The translations under genes and the position numbers were made by a program. A DNA stretch of 60,000 nucleotides from Polytrichum commune (taxonomy: Eukaryota > Streptophyta > Polytrichopsida > Polytrichales > Polytrichaceae): the NCBI GenBank assembly GCA_950295325.1, contig OX485809.1, forward strand, positions 7,628,001-7,688,000. Direction: 5' to 3'. This document shows, in pieces, positions 1 to 12,467 of the stretch; position 1 is the stretch's first letter; the number at the start of each line of letters is the position of its first letter. The notes beneath the pieces were generated by a model. It was not told the origin of the DNA. It searched no databases and was given only the letters and a program-made list of their open reading frames with translations.

Positions 1-899
1 AGGCAAATCATAGTTGACAAAATCTGGTCCATACTGTCCCCAACTTGACCCTCTCGGTTCCGAGAGGGTCTCACTCTCATGCACCCAAAATCAATTTCAT
101 TATGACTAACTAGATTGACCACATACATACACATAGACAAGCCAAATCATAATTGTCAAATTCTGGTCCATACTAACCCCAAATTCACCCTCTCGGTTCT
201 GAGAGGGTCTAACACTCATGCACACACAAAAGTTTTGAACATGAATAACTAGTTGGTCCAAATACATTCACATACACAAGCCACATCAGAGTTGTCGAAA
301 TCTGGTCCACACTATCCCAACCTCGACCCTCTCGGTTCCGAGAGGGTCTCCCTCTCACGAACCCGCAAACAATTTCAACATGAATTACTAGTTGGTCCAC
401 ATACATTCACAAACAAAAGCCACATCATAGTTTTCAAAATCTGGTCCATACTAAACCCATCCTAGACCCTCTCGGTTCCGAGAGAGTCTCATCCTAGTGC
501 ACACACAAAAATTCTCAACATGAATTACTAAGTGGTCCACAAAGAAACATATACACAAGCCACATCATAGTTGTCAAAATCTGGTCCATACTATCCCCAC
601 CTTGACCCTCTCGGTTCCGAGAGGGTCTCACTCTCTTGCAAACACAAATCTTTTGAAGATGAATAACTAGTTGGTCCAAATACATTCACATACACAAGCA
701 AAATCATAGTTGTCAAAATCTGGTCCTTAATATCCCCACCTTGACCCTTTGGTTTCCGAGAGGGTCTCCCTTTCATGCACCCGCGAACAATTTCAACATG
801 AATAACTAGCTGGTCCACATACAGTCACATACTGAAGCCACATCATAGTTGTAAAAATCTGGCCACATCCTAGACCCTCTCGGTTCCGAGAGGGTCGGC
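1..899 (+). repeat. Palindrome-core satellite, array 1
   Basis: Tandem repeat with a period of about 139-140 bp. Each monomer carries a core made of arms gaccctctcgg and ccgagagggtc around a central tt, so the core is an 11 bp inverted repeat. Cores lie near 50, 190, 329, 468, 607, 745 and 880. Between cores the monomers share blocks such as caagccacatcatagttgtc and aaaatctggtccatact, with point changes. The array ends next to the 3' end of the methyltransferase-like pseudogene. Open frames here are repeat by-products. Confidence 0.95.
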
Positions 900-1075
900 C
901 ACTTATGGACATAAGATAAGTAATTGAAAGAGAGATTGAAAGGTAAAAAACACATAAGATGATGGAGTTAAATGGGGTTTTAAAAAGGGCAATGGAAATT
1001 CAACAAGGGAATTTGTAAGTAATTCAAACATAAAGAAAACATAGAGAATAGGGGTTCCAAACGCACCAGGTGTAG

Positions 1076-2803
1076 TCAACAACTAGGACTATCATGTCTA
1101 TCACTAACCTCGCCCTGGTCGGCCTCTATGTCTAGGAAATCAAATACTACTTTGTTGAGAGGGCGAATGCGACGAGGAGGTGGGGAAGGTGCTTCTGCCA
1201 AAAGATTGGCAAGGTTAGCGGCATACGAAGGGAGTTGGAAGGTTGTCGAAGGGGTTGCAAACATGTCCGCATTAAGAACACGAATGGGACTCTCATTTTG
1301 AACTCTGCACAGTCAAGACGGAAAAACAAAACAAATTAGTACAAGCCAAAAAATCCGATAGAAGAAGATACAAATACAAGCAAGTAAGAAGACAAAAACG
1401 AATTTACGCACACAGCAAATCGAAATTGCGCTTGGCCATCTTCCGGGGAGGAGGAGCAAAAACGGATCCTCGTTGTGGGGCAGCATGCTGAGAAGTGTGT
1501 TCTTGCTCAGTTTCACGCATAGGAAGGATGATGGACTTAAAGATGTCGAGATCGGACTCAAGCGCCATAATATGGCGTTGAATGGAACGACATGCAATCA
1601 CGGAACCTCCTATAAAAACAAAATGGCATAAGATGAGCATAAGGGAATGAATGGGAAATGAAGTAAGGAAAAAAAGCAAAGAAATGAAACAAGGAAAAGA
1701 AAAACCGACCAAGGCCACATTGCCAATCCATAATAATGTCGTCCTTATCCGTGAGGGCGGAGAAAAGGATGGAGAAGAACTCCGGGCGCTTCTCACGAGC
1801 ACCTCTCCAAGGGACACCGTCCTCCTTCATGGACTAGTTTTTGGCATCCGCAAAACTGTTGAGCCAACCATCTCTCTTCAAATTGTAACCCATGTCTTCG
1901 AAGTCCGAAGTCCGGACATTCAAAACCGAATCATTGCGCACGAGAACCTTGATGAAGAACTTGCGAGTCTGTAAGAAATGAAAATGGTAGTATTAGGAAA
2001 ACAAAATGGAAGAGCAAAAAAGAGAAAACTAGAAATGGATGAGGCAAAAAAGACATACCAAATCAGCTGGATTAGTAGGCGATTGGAGGTCGAGGTCATT
2101 CATCCCAAACCAGTCTTCGGCAACGTAGAAATCCTCTGTGTGTGCCCAGTTATGTATGGATCTAGAGACGTCAGGATCGGCGGCGTGTGCAAAAACAAGG
2201 ACGTCGTCATCATAGAGGTTTGCGTTAGCAAAGGCAAATAGAACCTCAAAGTAAGAGGAAGAACGCTTGTTCCATTGAGGAACATCGGACGAAGATGACG
2301 AAATGCCAAGAACACATAGGTTCTCCGGCACATCTGCGAAGAGAATATCAAACCCTGTATGCACCTTAGGTTTGGTATTAGAACGAATACGACCCGCTCC
2401 CACCTAGAAATAAAAAAGCCAAAGAAAAATATAAGAAACCAATTGGTGAAATAGAATGAATGAACGAGAAAACAACAGAATGTCGCACAAACCTTAGTAA
2501 GAAATTCCTAGATGCGACGGTAAGCCGGGGGGGCAACCTTGGACCGCATGAGTTCCTCTATGAGCTCCCCCATATCGACATTCTCAAGCAAAGAGAGAGA
2601 AAACGACTTCTCCGAAGAAGTTGCGGAGGTATCCGGAGCGACGGCCTTCCTCTTGCGTGGCACGGAGGGAATGGTGACACCGCTATGGGAAGGAGCAGGA
2701 ACATGGTCTCGAGAAGGGACAGAAGGAGTGGCCGTTGGACTTCCGACAACTGTGGTAGCGGGCGTTGTGAGTCCAAAAGGGTGCCCACATTTAGTCTTAG
2801 ACC
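1076..2803 (-). pseudogene. Beta-class DNA amino-methyltransferase-like, 3' part of a multi-exon gene
   Basis: Five exons with GT-AG introns read right to left: 2493-2803, 2059-2403, 1710-1968, 1408-1609 and 1076-1304 (TGA at 1076-1078). The first exon is a Pro/Ser/Thr-rich linker with a basic PRKRKA patch. The second holds FDILFADVPENLC, in the position of the DPPY catalytic motif of amino-methyltransferases. The junction of exons 3 and 4 reads DIIMDWQCGLGGSVIAC followed by RHIMALESD, which fits the SAM-binding FxGxG strand and the acidic strand after it. Catalytic motif before SAM motif is the beta-class order. The Pro-Pro-Tyr is replaced, so catalysis is doubtful. In-frame stops at 2508-2510 and 1834-1836 mark decay; both could come from single changes. 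The methyltransferase-fold assignment is by motif inspection only. Confidence 0.6.
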
Positions 2804-4544
2804 CTTGAAACGTTAGTTGATGCACTTTGAAGTAGCATGTTACTTCACAAAAATATAAAAAGAGTGAAATGTTAGTCTTAGAAGTACCATGTTGTAAGAG
2901 GCTAGGATGTGAGTTGTTATTGTGTTTTTACCTTCGGAAGGATTTGAGTGAATGAGGATAGGTAAGGAGAACTTGGATTGAGTAGTTAGTGAGTAGGCTA
3001 GTACAAATGGATGGAGACAACCAAAGTGACTCAAGAGGCAAGTGCATTCGAATTGGGATGAATGGAGGATCACATGGAGCGCACAAGTGGACCACCTCAT
3101 CATGGCCACTTAATGGGGAAGGCCCAAGGAAGAATGCAAGGTGGAGGATAAGCAAATTCTCAAAGCACCAATCAAATCACGAGTTAAGCATCGTGGTTTG
3201 AATTAAGTGGTGAGCGACGATTTGGGGAAGTAAGGGGAGAAAGTTATGGCGGCGGAAAGCGAAGGAGGCTAAGTTTGGGTTGAAGCATCCCAAGTTTGGT
3301 AAAGTGTGGTAGGTAGAAAGCCAAGCCTAGTTAAATGTTCGAATTAGGATCCTTGTTGATCATTTGAGGGAGGAAGGCTTAGAAGATAGGATTGGCGCCT
3401 ACTAAGTAGGAGGAAATCTCAAGGGCTTATCGTGAGCCTTGAGGGTGCTCACCCCCTCAAGCTTACTATATAATTCCTCATTCTTCCCTCACTCATCCTC
3501 TCTTTCCTTTGTGCTCCAAGGCACCCCACGAGTTATAAGTGTGGGTGTGGGAAGCCATATTGGAGCACATGTGTGTGCTTAGTTTTTAGTTTGAGAGCCA
3601 AGGCTTGTTAGCCTTGAAGAGGGCTTGACCTCTTGGTAGAATTAGTGTTGACGTGAAGGATTTTAAAGTTAATTCATGATTCCAATTTGTGGTACTTTAA
3701 GTTCATGTTTTGAATACACGTGGTTGCAAGTTCCATGTTTAAGAGTTGAGCACTTGATGTTGTGATGAGTGCAAAAATATACTTGTGTGGATTAGTTAGT
3801 CTTAGTGAAGTTAGGAAATTCTCTCTCCCCCTCTCCTCTCTAGGATTTTAGGATTTTAGGATTAGAGAAGAATTGTGTGATTAGAAAGGGGTTGTTAGTA
3901 GAATTAGGGAAATTAGGTAGGAAGATTAGTTAAGGGCTTGAATAATTAGTGAGGTAGTTGGGGATTACAACTACAAAGTTGTGGGTTCATGAAGGAGCTG
4001 GGTTTATGAAGGAGCTGGGTTTGTTTAGTTAGAAAGTAAAGAGCTGGGTTTATGAAGGAGCTGGGTTTGTTTAGTTAGAAGCTAAGGAGCTGGGTTCATG
4101 AAGGAGCTGGGTTTGTTTAGTTAGAAGCTAAGAAGCTGGGTTTATGAAGGAGCTGGGTTTATGAAGGAGCTAGGTTTATGTGATTAGAAAGTAAAGAGAT
4201 GGGTTCATGAAGGAGCTTAGTAGATAGCCTACCTAATTAGCTCATAGACAAGTAGTTAGTTACATTATGCTAGTTAGTGTTATGTGTGGCTTTCACAAGT
4301 AAATGTATTTGAGATTGACTATAGAGAATAGTGTTTTTTTTAACACTTACATCCTCTCTTTAAAAATAAACCACGTGCACAACTTAATGGAGAATGTGGA
4401 GCACTCTCGCGATGGCAAGACAAAGGAAGCAAAGACCAAAGTTAAATCCAAGACCACTTGAAGGGTGAACCTTGCACTATGGACTCATCCAAGTCCAAAT
4501 CCAATACCGCGGAGGAATGTGAGCCCAAACCCACTACTCGGACT
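2804..4544. other. Large intron or spacer with LTR-like sequence
   Basis: This stretch separates the methyltransferase-like exons from the ParB-like exons, which lie on the same strand in collinear order. I see no convincing gene. At 3400-3560 there is a possible plus-strand promoter: tactatataattcc near 3467 followed by a C/T-rich stretch, as in an LTR. The region may be one large intron with an old LTR retrotransposon remnant, but I could not find matching ends or a target duplication. Confidence 0.35.
3985..4215 (+). repeat. Short tandem repeat, ggagctgggttt type
   Basis: Repeated blocks of gaaggagctgggttt with ttagttagaaagtaaagagc between them, in units of roughly 25-58 bp that drift in sequence. 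No coding sense is visible. It lies inside the LTR-like spacer of the methyltransferase/ParB-like gene. Confidence 0.8.
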
Positions 4545-7500
4545 ACGGACGCTTAAGGGTGGGGGGTTTGGCCTCACAGGCGTGCGCTGAACAGAGGCCT
4601 TGGTGAAAGAACGGGTGGACACTTGACTAGAAGCTACCCTCTTACCCTTGCCTTTGGCCTTCACCGGTGCTACCTCTTTGTCAATGGCGGCAGGAGTAAG
4701 ATTCTCATCTTCATCTGGCTCTCCAATTCAATGACCTCAGGGGCAGCGGAAACAAGGCTCCTGTAGAGGGGTTCTTCAACTTCTGGAACAAATCCACGAG
4801 AACAATCCAGGTACCAACCACCAGCGACCAAATGGACGTGTGGAAATTTTGCAAGTTGCATGGGCGTGTACACAAAAAGGTTGGAGTTGTCATCGACCCA
4901 CTCGTGAAGGAAAGACGGCAATGACGAAGCTGGAAGAGCATTCTTAACGACAAGCTCACGGTGAATGTACCTACGAAGTGAAGAAAATTAGAACAAAAGA
5001 ATGTAGTGAAAAGAAACGAAGATATGAAGCACGAAAGAAAAAGAAAAAATGATTACCGGTAAGCAACGCGCTTGATAGCAATTGGTCCTTCCTCGAACTC
5101 CATGAGATTGAGCCCTTTGGTGAACTTGAAGTCACCTTTGTCATCAAAATATACTCGAAATGCCTTGTCCCACAAAATGAGCCTCCAATGCTCGACAAAA
5201 TGAGCAGGTGGGAAAAGGTCCTCCATAGAAACCCAGTTAATGTCGATGGAGCATTCATTTTCAAATGAGGCAATCTCACCCTCAACACCTTTCTCCAACT
5301 AAGATAACAGAAAAACAAAGTAAGTCCAAGATGGAAAGCCGACACTAAAAATCTCAACTTTAGTACCATCCTAGTCCACATACAATGACATACAAAAGCC
5401 ACATCAAGGTTGTCAAAATCTGGTCCATACTAAAACCATCCTAGACCCTCTCGGTTCCGAGAGGGTCTCATCCTAGTGCACACACAAAACTTCTCAACAT
5501 GAATAACTAGTTGTTTCAAAAACAGGTCCATACTAAAACAATCCTAGACCCTCTCGGTTCCGAGAGGGTTCGTTGCTAGTGCAGAAACAAGAAATTTCAA
5601 AATGAATAACTGGCTTGTCCACATACATTCACATATACAAGCCACATCATAGTTATTAAAATCTGGTCCATACTATTCCCAACTTGATCCTCTCGGTTCC
5701 GAGAGGGTCTCATTCTAATGCAATCACAATCCATTTAAACATGAATTACTAGTTTGTCCACATACATTCACATACAAAAGCCACATCAAGGCTGTCAAAA
5801 TCTGGTCCATAACAAAACCATCATAGACCCTCTGGGTTCCGAGAGGGTCTCATCCTAGTGCACAGCCAAGAAATTTCAAAATGAATAACTAGCCGGTCCA
5901 CATACAGTCACATACTCAATCCACATCATAGTTGTCAAAATCTGGTCCATACTAAAACCATAGTAGACCCTCTCGGTTCCGAGAGGGTCTCATCCTAGTG
6001 AACACACAAAACTTCTGAACATGAATTACTAATTGGTCCACAAACATTCATATACACAAGCTACCTCATAGTTGTCAAAATCTGGTCCTTACTATCCCCA
6101 CCTTGGCCCTCTCGGCTCCGAGAGGGTCTCACTCTCATGCACACACAAACAATTTCAACATGAATAACTAGCTGGTACACAAACACTCACATACTGAAGC
6201 CACATCATAGTTGTCAAAATCTGGTCTTTAATATCCCCAAGTTGACACTCTCGGTTCCGAGAGGGTCTCCCTCTCATGCACCCGCAAACAATTTCAACAT
6301 GAATTACTACTTGGTCCACATACATTCAAATACAAAAGCCATCCTAGACCCTCTTGGTTCCGAGAGGGTCTCATCCTAGTGCACGCACAAAACTTCTCAA
6401 CATGAATTACTAATTGGACCACAAACATTCATATACACAAGCCACATCAGTTGTTGTCAAAATCTGGTCCATACTAAAACCATACTAGACCCTCTCGGTT
6501 CCGAGAGGGTCTCAACCTAGTGCACACACAAAACTTCTCAACATGAATAACTAGCTGTTTCAAAATCAGGTCCATACTAAAACAATCCTAGACCCTCTCG
6601 GTTCCGAGAGGGTTCGTTGCTAATGCACAAACAAGAAATTGCAAAATGAATAACTGGCTTGTCCACATACACTCACATATACAAGCCACATCCTAGTTTT
6701 TAAAATCTGGTCCATACTATCCCCAACTTGACCCTCTCGGTTCCGAGAGGGTCTCACTCTAATGCACCCACAAGCAATTTCAACATGAATTACTAGTTGG
6801 TCCACATACATTCACATACAAAAGCCACATAAAGGTTGTCAAAATCTGGTCCATAACAAAACCATCCTAGACCCTCTCGGTTCCGAGAGGGTCTCATCCT
6901 AGTGCACACACAAAACTTCTCAACCTGAATATCTAATTGGACCACATACAAACACATACACAAGCCACATCACAGTTGTCAAAATCTGGTGAGGGTCGGC
7001 CTCTATTGCAATTCCAAGAATTTCAATATGTGACACTTGGTGGTCCACATACATACAAATACATAGTAGCCCATTATTCACATGAAGGTATTGAAGTACC
7101 TGTGCCCAAAAGGAAGCTTTGTGAAGCCAATCGTTGAGGACTTTCTCACGAAGAGGAAGAGAAGAGGGGAACTTGTTTTTGTTTTTGACATCGGCGGGGG
7201 AATTCCACCATCGAAGCCACCTAGCCTTAAAGGAAGCATCCACATGTGTAGTGGCAACTTTTTGTAGTTTCTCAATAGTCATATCAGGGACAAGGAAGGA
7301 CGAAAAATGACGGTCAATCTACAACATTGAATAATGCAAAGTAAGAAAATGTACTTGAAGTTGAAGTGGAAAAATACGAACCATGAAACAAACTAAAAGT
7401 GAAGAGGTGAAGGGAGTACCTCTTGGAAGAAGTCATCGCCGTTGTCCTTGTGGGCGACGGAGATGAACTTTTCAAAGCTTCTAGATCGAATACTTTTGAT

Positions 7501-8659
7501 CAATCTGTCTTGGGTTTTTGTCATAGCGTCCCAAATCCCAGGAGCAGATCTAAAAGCCTCGGGAGTGGCCTCGCGGTACAACCGTGCAGCTGTATCCGCC
7601 GCATTGGATATCTCCCTCTGTAACAAACAGAGAAGTGAGTAAAGACAAATGCATAGAACATGAGGAAAGGAAAAACAATAGACAGCAGTAAAATTACCTT
7701 GTACAAGAACTTGACGAAGACATCCAATGTGAGAGGATACCAAGTAGGATTCTTGTCCATCTTAGACTCGCACATCTTGTAGTCGTCAACCGAAATGAGG
7801 TCGGAGAAATCCTCAAGCTTCATTTTTCCAAATGTACGAATGCGAAGCAATTTGGCAGGGAGGTTGTCTTTAACATGATCGTGCTCCGTGGACCTAAAAG
7901 GCAAAGTAATGAGAATCAAAGAAACAATGCACCACACCAAAATCGAGGAAGAAAACAAAATGAAAAGTGAACTCACCAATTGATGTCATTCATGGCATTC
8001 AAGAAAACCGCGGTGGAATTTCTTGGATCCACGACAATACAGTCAACAGAGATGTGCCAATCTTTCTCCAGCGAGTGATGCTTATTGATGTGCCTCCACC
8101 ATGCCGACAAATGGTGGTTACCCTCCCACACGTAGAACATCTTGCCAGAAAGGTGGGCAAGGTCAGGGTCATTTTGGAGCATGGCGTCGAATTCCTCATT
8201 GGCCTCTTTCCACAATGAACTCCAAGAATTTTGGATATCATCGGAGACATTGAGTACCTCATTGAGGTTGTTGTAGGGAGAGACATACAAGGCCCGGTTA
8301 CCTTCGCGGTAACCCATGACGAACTCATTTTCCAACCGAGCGACCTCAACCTCGTTGAGGGGACGAACAAGTGGAAGACAACGCAATCGGCATAGTGGAA
8401 TAGAGAAATGCGACTTAAGAAGGGGTTTGATTCGAACCCGGTGTATAACAGAATTAGAGTCCTCTTTCTGTGACCTCCGAATCAATAGCTCAGTCTCCTC
8501 TGGGTTGGACTCATCAAGCGGACGCAAAGAATCTGTTGCAACAGGTGGATCAACAGGTAACACAGGACCCTCCAATGGAACATTATAGTCATCCATAGAG
8601 GGCTCCTCCATGATAATAAGGTCCATCGATTGTGATTCCTGGAAAAATGAGGCATACAA
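4545..8659 (-). pseudogene. ParB-like N-terminal part of the same multi-exon gene
   Basis: Exons read right to left: 7977-8659, 7698-7893, 7420-7617, 7100-7318, 5057-5298, then from 4970 down to about 4545. The introns have GT-AG ends and T-rich acceptors. The first exon holds KMFYVWEGNHHLSAWWRHI followed by ISVDCIVVDPR. This resembles the ParB/sulfiredoxin-type motif (GxHRxxA, then a hydrophobic strand), with His where Arg is usual. I do not recognise the middle exons. The last exon shifts frame near 4690 (PEVIELES in one frame, GEPDEDENLTPAA in another) and continues into a Lys/Ser-rich linker. The start is unclear: an acceptor-like ccag lies 5' of 8637, and satellite begins 16 bp beyond 8659, so 5' exons may be lost or far away. 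ParB plus amino-methyltransferase fusions are common in phages and mobile elements. The ParB call is moderate to weak. Confidence 0.5.
5367..7065 (+). repeat. Palindrome-core satellite, array 2 (inside an intron)
   Basis: About twelve monomers of the same ~139 bp satellite, in the same orientation as array 1. Some are shortened to ~105 bp, for example around 5445-5550 and 6490-6595. The array lies wholly between exon 7100-7318 (donor at 7098-7099) and exon 5057-5298 (acceptor at 5299-5300) of the ParB-like pseudogene. The right edge decays into partial monomers (ggtgagggtcggcctctatt near 6990). Confidence 0.95.
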
Positions 8660-8674
8660 TCTTTAGAACAACCG

Positions 8675-11600
8675 ACACCTTGACCCTCTCGGTTCCGAGA
8701 GGGTCTCTCTCTCATGCACACACAAAAAGCTTCAACCTAAGTTGCTACGTTGTCCACATACATTCATATACACAAGCCAAATCAGAGTTGTCAAAATCTG
8801 GTCTATACTATCCCCACCTTGACCCTCTCGGTTCCGAGAGGGTCTCACTCTCATGCACACGAAAACAATTTCAACATGAATTACTAGTGGGTCCACATAC
8901 ATTCACATACAAAAGCCACATCATAGTTTTCAAAATCTGCTTGATACTAAACCCATCCTAGACCCTCTCGGTTCCGAGAGGGTCTCACTCTCATGCACAC
9001 ACAAGAAGTTTGAACCTAAGATGCTACCTTGTCCATATACAATCATATACACAAGTCACATCAGAGTTGTCAAAATCTGGTCCACACTATCCCCACCTTG
9101 ACCCTCTCGGTTCCGAGAGGGTCTCACTCTCATGCACACGAAAACAATTTCAACATGAATTACTAGTTGGTCCACATACATTCACATACAAAAGCCACAT
9201 CATAATTTTCAAAATCTGGTTGATACTAAACCCATCCTAAACCCTCTCGGTTCCGAGAGGGTCTCACTCTCATGCACACACAAGAAGTTTGAACCTAAGT
9301 TGCTACCTTGTCCATATACAATCATATACACAAGTCACATCAGAGTTGTCAAAATCTGGTCCACACTATCCCCACCTTGACCCTCTCGGTTCCGAGAGGG
9401 TCTCACTCTCATGCACACGAAAACAATTTCAACATGAATTACTAGTTGGTCCACATACATTCACATACAAAAGCCACATCATAGTTTTCAAAATCTGCTT
9501 GATACTAAACCCATCCTAGACCCTCTCGGTTCCAAGAGGGTCTCACTCTCATGCACACACAAGAAGTTTGAACATAAGTTGCTACCTTGTCCATATACAT
9601 TCATATACACAAGTGACATCAGAGTTGTCAAAATCTGGTCCACACTATCCCCACCTTGACCCTCTCGGTTCCGAGAGGGTCTCCCTCTCATGCACACGAA
9701 AACAATTTCAACATGAATTACTAGTTGGTCCACATACATTCACATACAAAAGCCACATCATATCTTTCAAAATCTGGTTGATACTAAACCCATCCTAGAC
9801 CCTCTCGGTTCCGAGACGGTCCCACTGTCATGCACACACACTCAATATCATGATGATTGCCTAGATGGTCAACAAACATTCATAGACACAAGCCACATCA
9901 GAGTTGTCAAAATCTGGTCCACACTATCCCAACCTTGACCCTCTCGGTTCCGAGAGGGTATCACTCTCGTGCACCCACAAATTAGTTTCAACCTAAGTAC
10001 CTACATAGTCCACATACATTCACATACACAAGCCACATCATAGTTTCCAATATCCCCATCCTTGACCCTCTCGGAACCGAGAGGGTCTCACCTCAGTGCA
10101 TTCACAAAACTGTTCACCCAAAGTCCTACCTAGTCCACATACATAATTCCCACCATATGGTACACAAATCCAGCACGTAGACCCTCTCGGTTCCGAGATG
10201 GTCTCAATATTGTGCATACACAATAAATTTCACCATAAATACCTGCCTTTTACATATACATACCCCATTATTGTACAAAACTGGTACAAAACTGGTACAA
10301 AACACCTCAAGGTATACCCTCTCGGTTCCGAGAGGGTATCATTCTAGTGAACACACTACAAATTTCAACCTATGTACCTACCTAGACCACATACTATCAC
10401 ATACACAATGCACATCATACTTGTCAAAATCTGGTCCAAATTGTCACAACCTAGACCCTCTCGGTTCCGAGAGGGTCTAGCTCTTATGCACCCACAAGAA
10501 TTTTGAACCAAAGTCCACACACCTTGTCCACACACTTTCACATACCTTGACCCTCTCGGTTCCGAGAGGGTCTCATCCTAGTGCAAACAAAAAACTTCTC
10601 AACATGAATAACTAGCTTGTCCACATACAATCACATACACAAGCCACATCATAGTTGTGAAAATCTGGCCCTTAATATCCCCACCTTGACCCTCTCGGTT
10701 CCGAGAGGGTCTCCCTCTCATGCACCCACAAAACTTTTGAACCTAAGTTTCTACCTTGTCCACACACATTCACATACACGAGCCAAATCACAGTTTTCGA
10801 AATTTGGTACATACTATCCCCAACTTGACCCTCTCGGAACCGAGAGGGTCTCCCTCTCATGCACCCGCAAACAATTTCAACATGAATTACTACTTGGTCC
10901 ACATACATTCAAATACAACAGCCATATCAGAGTTTTCAAAATCTGGTCGATACTAAACCCATCCTAGACCCTCTCGGAACCAAGAGGGTGTCATCCTAGT
11001 GCACACACAAAACTTCTCAACATGAATTACTAATTGGTCCACAAACATTCATATACACAAGCCACATCATAGTTGTCAAAATCAGGTCCATACTATCCCC
11101 ACCATGACCCTCTCGGTTCCGAGAGGGTCTCCCTCTCATGGACACACAAACAATTTCAACCTGAATAACTAACTGGTCCACGAACAGTCACATACTGTAG
11201 CCACATCATAGTTGTGAAAATCTGGTCCCTACTAAAACCATCCTTGACCCTCTCGGTTCCGAGAGGGTCTCATTGTAGTGTACAAACAAGAAATTTCAAA
11301 ATGAATAACTAGCTGGTCCACATACTGTCATATATTCAATCCACATCATAGTTGTCAAAATCTGGTCTTTAATATCCCCAACTTGACCCTCTCGGTTCCG
11401 AGAGGGTGTCATCCTAGTGCACACACAAAACTTCTCAACATGAATTACTAATTGGTCCACAAACATTCATATACTCAAGCCACATCATAGTTGTCAAAAT
11501 CAGGTCCATAATATCCCCACCTTCACCCTCTTGGTTCCGAGAGGGTCTCACTCTCATGGACACACAAACAATTTCAACATGAATAACTAAGTGGTCCACG

Positions 11601-12467
11601 AACAGTCACATACTGTAGCCACATCATAATTGTGAAAATCTGGTCCATACTAAAACCATCCTTGACCCTCTCGGTTCCGAGAGGGTCTCATTCTAGTGCA
11701 CAAACAAGAAATTTCAAGATGAATAACTAGCTGGTCCAGATACAGTCACATACTCAATCCACATCATAGTTGGCAAAATCTGGTTCTTATTATCCCCACC
11801 TTGACCCTCTCGGTTCCGAGAGGGTCTCATTCTTGTGCACACACAAAACTTCTCAACATGAATTACTACTTGGTCCACATACATTCAAATACAAAAGCCA
11901 TATCAGAGTTTTCACAATCTGGTCGATACTAAACCCATGCTAGACCCTCTCGGTTCCGAGAGGGTGTCATCCTAGTGCACACACAAAACTTCTCAACATG
12001 AATTACTAATTGGTCCACAAACATTCATATACACAAGCCACATCATAGTTGTCAAAATCAGGTCCATACTATCCCCACCTTCACCCTCTTGGTTCCGAGA
12101 GGGTCTCACTCTCATGGACACACAAACAATTTCAATATGAATAACTAAGTGGTCCACGAACAGTCACATACTGTAGCCACATCATAGTTGTGAAAATCTG
12201 GTCCATACTAAAACCATCCTTGACCCTCTCGGTTCCGAGAGGGTCTCATTCTAGTGCACAAACAAGAAATTTCAAAATGAATAACTAGCTGGTCCACATA
12301 TAGTCACATACTCAATCCATATCATAGTTGGCAAAATCTGGTTCTTATTATCCCCACCTTGACCCTCTCGGTTCCGAGAGGGTCTCATTCTTGTGCACAC
12401 ACAATATTTCTCAACATCAATAACTAGCTGGTCCACACACATTTACATTCAAAATCCACATCATAGT
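8675..12467 (+). repeat. Palindrome-core satellite, array 3 left part
   Basis: About 28 monomers of ~139 bp in one orientation. Between about 9000 and 9800 a two-monomer unit of 279 bp repeats almost unchanged. One monomer type has cacacacaagaagtttgaac after the core; the other has cacgaaaacaatttcaacat. A longer multi-monomer pattern recurs between 11400 and 12360. At about 10071, 10836 and 10976 the core centre is aa instead of tt while the flanks keep their orientation. The LTR element at 12468 is inserted in this array, which resumes at 19413. Confidence 0.95.

Noticed and set aside
50-75. Palindromic core as a transcription terminator hairpin
   Set aside because: It is repeated dozens of times without genes before it, has no T-run, and is in a eukaryotic genome.
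8632-9798. Repeated open frames with LSKSGPHYPHLDPLGSERVSL-type peptides (two halves of a common motif)
   Set aside because: They arise because the 279 bp satellite dimer is a multiple of three and happens to be open. There is no gene context.
8675-12467. CRISPR-like look: a ~24 bp palindromic repeat at regular spacing
   Set aside because: Spacing is ~115 bp, the sequences between cores are related to each other, and the context is eukaryotic transposons. It is a satellite.
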